From positions 1-31,581 of the forward strand of contig NZ_JACRWC010000042.1 of assembly GCF_014306095.1 (NCBI RefSeq): DNA of 31,581 nucleotides, given 5' to 3'. Source of the DNA: Lentihominibacter faecis. Its GTDB lineage: Bacteria; Bacillota; Clostridia; Peptostreptococcales; Anaerovoracaceae. How positions within the stretch are numbered: position 1 is the stretch's first letter; each line of letters starts with the position of its first letter. Positions 28,988 to 31,581 of the stretch are shown piece by piece. The notes under the pieces were generated by a model. The model saw only the letters and a program-made list of their open reading frames with translations. It was not told the origin of the DNA and ran no database searches. A program made the position numbers and the translations under genes.

Positions 28988-29120
28988 TACACTCCAGACA
29001 TATTTTGACCGCCTTGTTAAAGACGTAAGTCACTTCATTACGGAATATACCGTAAATCAGCATCAGACTACCTGAAACGAGTAACAAGATGCGTATTGCC
29101 CCCTTCTTTTTGATTCTCAT
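28974..29120 (-). CDS. CXXC membrane microprotein (CD1871A-like)
   Basis: A 48-residue open frame on the minus strand encodes a basic start (MRIKKKGAIR), one membrane segment (about 11-26), then RNEVTYVFNKAVKICLECIGIG (residues 27-48, given here as two parts: RNEVTYVFNKA and VKICLECIGIG). The C-terminal KICLECIGIG is the hallmark of the CD1871A family of CXXC microproteins found in Clostridia. By the positive-inside rule the CLEC motif faces outwards, where it could pass electrons to the thioredoxin lipoprotein. AGAGAGGTGA eight bases before ATG 29120 is a strong ribosome binding site. It is the first gene of the redox operon and overlaps the Fe-S protein gene. Its small size makes it easy to miss. 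Confidence 0.85.
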   Translation of the reverse strand: MRIKKKGAIRILLLVSGSLMLIYGIFRNEVTYVFNKAVKICLECIGIG

Positions 29121-29202
29121 AGAAATTCACCTCTCTTGTGTGTACATGATACGACAGCGCATATAAAATCTCTGTTAAGAAATGCTGTTTGCGGCAATTA
29201 AA

Positions 29203-29234
29203 TTGTTCGTAAATTTTGATTTTTCTGTTATAAT
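29203..29234 (+). promoter_or_regulatory. Promoter of the two-component system, in the divergent intergenic region
   Basis: TATAAT at 29229-29234 is preceded by TGT (extended -10). TTGTTC at 29203-29208 is a poor -35 at 20 bp; TTCGTA at 29206 gives 17 bp. The 142-bp region 29121-29262 also carries control of the divergent redox operon, for which I see no clear sigma-70 promoter. CTGTT recurs at 29172, 29185 and 29225. Confidence 0.55.
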
Positions 29235-29262
29235 GGATAAAAATCAGGAAAGGAGTCGGGCC

Positions 29263-29940
29263 ATGAGGATTTTAATGATAGAGGACGAAAAGCTTTTTGG
29301 TGACAAGATCGCAGGAAGTTTACGCAGGGAAGGGTATGAGGTGGATATATGCTATGACGGCAGTTCGGCCATGGAGCATATGAGTTACGAGAGCTGCGAT
29401 CTGATACTGCTTGATCTGAACCTTCCTGATATAGACGGTATAGAAATACTTCGTCACCTTAGGTCTTATGATAATGAGACGGCAGTGCTGATCCTGTCTG
29501 CAAGGAGCCAGATCAGCGACAAGGTCGAGGGGCTGGATGTAGGGGCCAGTGATTATCTGGTGAAGCCTTTTCATCTCGACGAACTCAAAGCACGTATACG
29601 AAGTCTGACAAGACGCAGATTTATTCAAAATGATGTATGCCTTGTATGCGGCCGGCTTAGATTTGATACAAAAGCCAGAAAAGCTTTTGCAGAAGACCGG
29701 GAGATCGTACTGACACGCAAGGAAAACGGGATATTGGAATACTTGATGCTCAATGAGGGAAGACCTGTCAGTCAGGAGGAATTCATGGAACATGTATGGG
29801 ACGGCAGTGTTGATAATTTCAGCAATTCCATACGTGTTCACATGTCGTCTTTAAGAAAGAAGCTCAAAGCTATACTGGGATACGATCCTATCCGTAATCG
29901 TATAGGGGAAGGATATCAGATCGGAGGGGAGAAAAGGTGA
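29263..29940 (+). CDS. OmpR-family response regulator
   Basis: From ATG 29263 the protein has 225 residues. The receiver domain (1-118) has the acidic pocket (Glu7-Asp8), phospho-acceptor Asp51 in LILLDLNLPDIDG, and the conserved Lys in LVKPFHLDELKARI. The C-terminal winged helix (about 130-222) is of the Trans_reg_C type, ending in SSLRKKLKAILGYDPI and GEGYQIGG. AAAGGAG seven bases before the ATG supports this start. It overlaps the histidine kinase start (GTGA). It diverges from the redox operon, so that operon is a plausible target, perhaps with the signal being oxidants or metal. Only context supports this. Confidence 0.93.
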   Translation: MRILMIEDEKLFGDKIAGSLRREGYEVDICYDGSSAMEHMSYESCDLILLDLNLPDIDGIEILRHLRSYDNETAVLILSARSQISDKVEGLDVGASDYLVKPFHLDELKARIRSLTRRRFIQNDVCLVCGRLRFDTKARKAFAEDREIVLTRKENGILEYLMLNEGRPVSQEEFMEHVWDGSVDNFSNSIRVHMSSLRKKLKAILGYDPIRNRIGEGYQIGGEKR

Positions 29941-31070
29941 AAAAAATATCGCTCAGATGGCGTATCACTTTTATGACCATGATCATTCTCGTGGTAACAT
30001 GCGTGTCGATGAAGGTGATGATATGCAGTTCCGGTATGATGCAGATCACGGAACTTGGAAATGTTGTGTTCGATTTTACAGATGACCACAAGGGAGAAGT
30101 GGTGACGGCAGAGGAAATGTCCGGCTTTGAAAGGCAGTTTGCCGGGAAACTTCAGGAAGCAAAAATGCAGTTTTGCATGTACAACTGGTTTATCACCGGA
30201 ACGGTCGTACTCATAAGCAGTATCGTTGCGTTTTTTATCAGCAGACGATCTCTCAAGCCGCTGCAAAGATTTTCAAAACAGCTGGAAAAGATCCAGATGA
30301 AAAACCTTGATGATACACATGTAGAGGAAGGAGAAGTGGCAGAACTGGTGATGTTAAGCAGATCACTGAATGATATGCTGGAAAGGATATCGCGCGCTTT
30401 TGAAGCGCAGCATCAGTTTACCTCCAATGCCGCGCATGAGCTGAGGACTCCTCTGGCGCTGATACAGACACAGATGGATCTTTATGCGGAGGAACAGGAA
30501 GAAATCCCTGAAAAATTATCTGACACCATGGGTATGATAAGAGAACAGACCGAACGGCTGTCAGAGATGGTCAGGATCCTGCTGGATATGAGTGAATTGC
30601 AGACGGTGCCGTGCAGTGACAGGATCAGTCTGACTCCAATGATAGAGGAGGTGCTGACGGATCTTTCTTCGCTGGCCAGAGAAGATGATATAACGCTGGA
30701 ACAGTCCGGTGAGGATTGTGAGATAAAAGGCAGCGATATACTGATATATCGTGTTATTTTCAATCTCGTGGAAAACGCCATCAAATACAATAGAACGGGT
30801 GGCAGAGTATCGGTGGCGACTTCGATGTGCGATGATAAAGTATGTGTTTCTATTTCGGACACAGGGTACGGAGTGCCGGATGAATTCAGAGATCATATTT
30901 TTCAGCCGTTTTTTCGCGTAGACGGATCAGGAAACCGCACTTTGGGCGGAATAGGTCTGGGACTTTCCCTTGTGTGGGAAATCATACATCTTCACGGCGG
31001 CACAGTGATGATCAGCGAAAGTAATGAAAACGGAACTGTACTGCTTCTTGAATTCCCGCGAGCTGTGTGA
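29937..31070 (+). CDS. Sensor histidine kinase
   Basis: The 377-residue kinase has two membrane segments (about 10-30 and 84-101) that flank a short extracytoplasmic loop of about 50 residues, then a HAMP domain. The HisKA helix has the phospho-acceptor His167 in FTSNAAHELRTPLAL, and the ATPase domain has N box LVENAIKYN, G1 DTGYGVPD and G2 GIGLGLS. The loop is too small for a ligand-binding fold such as PAS; it contains FTDDHKGEV and a few His and acidic residues that could bind metal. A Cys pair region (MICSS, MQFCMYNW) lies at the membrane borders. It starts at GTG 29937, overlapping the regulator stop, so both are made together. Confidence 0.93.
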   Translation: MKKISLRWRITFMTMIILVVTCVSMKVMICSSGMMQITELGNVVFDFTDDHKGEVVTAEEMSGFERQFAGKLQEAKMQFCMYNWFITGTVVLISSIVAFFISRRSLKPLQRFSKQLEKIQMKNLDDTHVEEGEVAELVMLSRSLNDMLERISRAFEAQHQFTSNAAHELRTPLALIQTQMDLYAEEQEEIPEKLSDTMGMIREQTERLSEMVRILLDMSELQTVPCSDRISLTPMIEEVLTDLSSLAREDDITLEQSGEDCEIKGSDILIYRVIFNLVENAIKYNRTGGRVSVATSMCDDKVCVSISDTGYGVPDEFRDHIFQPFFRVDGSGNRTLGGIGLGLSLVWEIIHLHGGTVMISESNENGTVLLLEFPRAV

Positions 31071-31098
31071 GAAAGAGCAGAGACGTTGAAGCAGATCA

Positions 31099-31127
31099 TT
31101 GCGTTTGAGCCGGTTTCGCGGTATAAT
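31099..31127 (+). promoter_or_regulatory. Promoter of the small gene at 31156
   Basis: TTGCGT at 31099-31104 and TATAAT at 31122-31127 are 17 bp apart, a good sigma-70 match. AAGGAG at 31140-31145 follows as the ribosome binding site. Confidence 0.75.
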
Positions 31128-31155
31128 GTTGACAATGCAAAGGAGAGTGACTGTT

Positions 31156-31359
31156 ATGAACGAAAATCGTCAGAAAGTAGCTCCGGTGACGGATCTGCTG
31201 GAGTATAAGATCCGGGTAGGAGAAATATCCAATGAAGGAGGACATGAGATTTTTCACATTGCGTTGAAACACGTGGAGCTGGTGGATCAGATCGTGTATA
31301 TCCTGGAAATGGATCTGCCGGAAAAAGATACTATCGCCAAGATAAAGCAGCTGGTTTAA
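31156..31359 (+). CDS. Small protein of unknown function
   Basis: From ATG 31156 the protein has 67 residues. It begins MNENRQKVAPVTDLLEYKIRV-type sequence (first 15 residues polar), contains GGHEIFHIALKHVEL, and ends in DTIAKIKQLV. No membrane segment, signal peptide or cysteine is seen; a small alpha/beta fold is likely. I do not recognise the family. It has its own promoter and terminator, so it is a single-gene unit. An in-frame ATG further upstream would place the promoter's -10 inside the gene, so I use the later start. Confidence 0.75.
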   Translation: MNENRQKVAPVTDLLEYKIRVGEISNEGGHEIFHIALKHVELVDQIVYILEMDLPEKDTIAKIKQLV

Positions 31360-31373
31360 CCAGCTGCTTTTTT
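31344..31373 (+). terminator. Terminator of the small gene
   Basis: AAAGCAGCTGG at 31344-31354 pairs perfectly with CCAGCTGCTTT at 31360-31370 (11 bp, loop TTTAA), followed by TTT. The stop codon of the gene lies in the loop. Confidence 0.9.
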
Positions 31374-31390
31374 GAAAAATCCAGTATTAG

Positions 31391-31415
31391 AAAAGCGGGC
31401 ATAATATATGCCCGC
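31391..31415 (-). terminator. Terminator of the gene at the right edge (minus strand)
   Basis: GCGGGCATA at 31395-31403 pairs perfectly with TATGCCCGC at 31407-31415. On the minus strand it is followed by TTTTCT (31389-31394). Confidence 0.8.
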
Positions 31416-31433
31416 CTGCCTTAGATTCAGCCT

Positions 31434-31581
31434 TTATTTCTGTTCAAAAATATCACGAATCATGGAGCTGGAGATTTTTTCGTTGGTTTTTTCTGATTTG
31501 ACAGGTTCTTCAGAGTCTGCCTTGATTTCTTCAGCAGCATCCTGAGGGAAATCAATGATCAGTTCATGGAAGGTCAGGGCA
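31434..31581 (-). CDS. C-terminal end of an unidentified gene (partial)
   Basis: The minus-strand frame that enters from the right edge encodes 48 residues before a TAA at 31434-31436. The first part reads LTFHELIIDFPQDAAEEI, followed by a Glu/Lys/Ser-rich linker (about 20 residues) and a short helical end, MIRDIFEQK. The frame is open to the edge and a terminator follows the stop, which supports a real gene. The family cannot be recognised from this tail. Confidence 0.6.
   Translation of the reverse strand, partial: ALTFHELIIDFPQDAAEEIKADSEEPVKSEKTNEKISSSMIRDIFEQK

Noticed and set aside
1..31581. CRISPR array, insertion sequence or rRNA genes
   Set aside because: No regularly spaced 25-40 bp repeats, no transposase or terminal inverted repeats, and no rRNA-like sequence were seen. 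The only RNA gene trace is the tRNA-Gly fragment.

Overview
The window is the right-hand 18.5 kb of an integrated siphovirus-type prophage followed by about 13 kb of host chromosome. Codon usage, strong AGGAGG ribosome binding sites and the gene families (Prp, SPP1-type holin, CD1871A-type CXXC microprotein, NapH-like Fe-S membrane protein, Rrf2 regulator) point to an anaerobic Firmicute of class Clostridia, probably a gut or oral commensal. I cannot place it to genus.

Prophage (1-18534), all on the + strand in classic late-gene order: phage-type Prp cysteine protease, scaffold, HK97-fold major capsid, a small unknown protein, head-tail connector, head closure, gp10-like protein, tail terminator, major tail protein, a tail assembly chaperone pair joined by a -1 frameshift, tape measure, Dit with an internal insertion, Tal/tail-spike, and a DUF859-like tip protein. 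A run of ten G follows, with an out-of-frame collar/receptor domain after it. Then come three small AT-rich fibre-like genes and the lysis block: holin, DUF4406 protein, M15 endolysin and a small membrane protein. Terminase, portal, integrase and regulators lie beyond the left edge. The prophage ends in the 3' part of a tRNA-Gly(CCC) gene (attR, 18488-18534).

Host part: a membrane-anchored NodB polysaccharide deacetylase and an Rrf2 regulator (+); a pepF-nadK-rluA cluster (-); murI with an overlapping acidic protein of unknown function (+); a minus-strand redox operon; a divergent two-component system (+); a small unknown gene (+); and the 3' end of another gene (-) at the right edge. The redox operon runs from a 48-residue CXXC microprotein, through a polytopic 4Fe-4S membrane protein, a Cys/Met-rich lipoprotein and a TlpA-like thioredoxin lipoprotein, to an MsrA-MsrB fusion lipoprotein. 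It reads as a complete extracytoplasmic methionine sulfoxide repair chain in which an Fe-S membrane protein plus a CXXC microprotein may stand in for CcdA/DsbD.

The strongest candidates for little-described biology are: (1) a shared LQLF[A/G] motif at the N-termini of scaffold, capsid and major tail protein, next to a phage-borne Prp protease; (2) the G10 tract that separates the tip protein from its in-register receptor-like domain, followed by an AT-rich fibre-gene array; (3) the Fe-S/CXXC/thioredoxin/MsrAB operon, including a microprotein gene that is easily missed.
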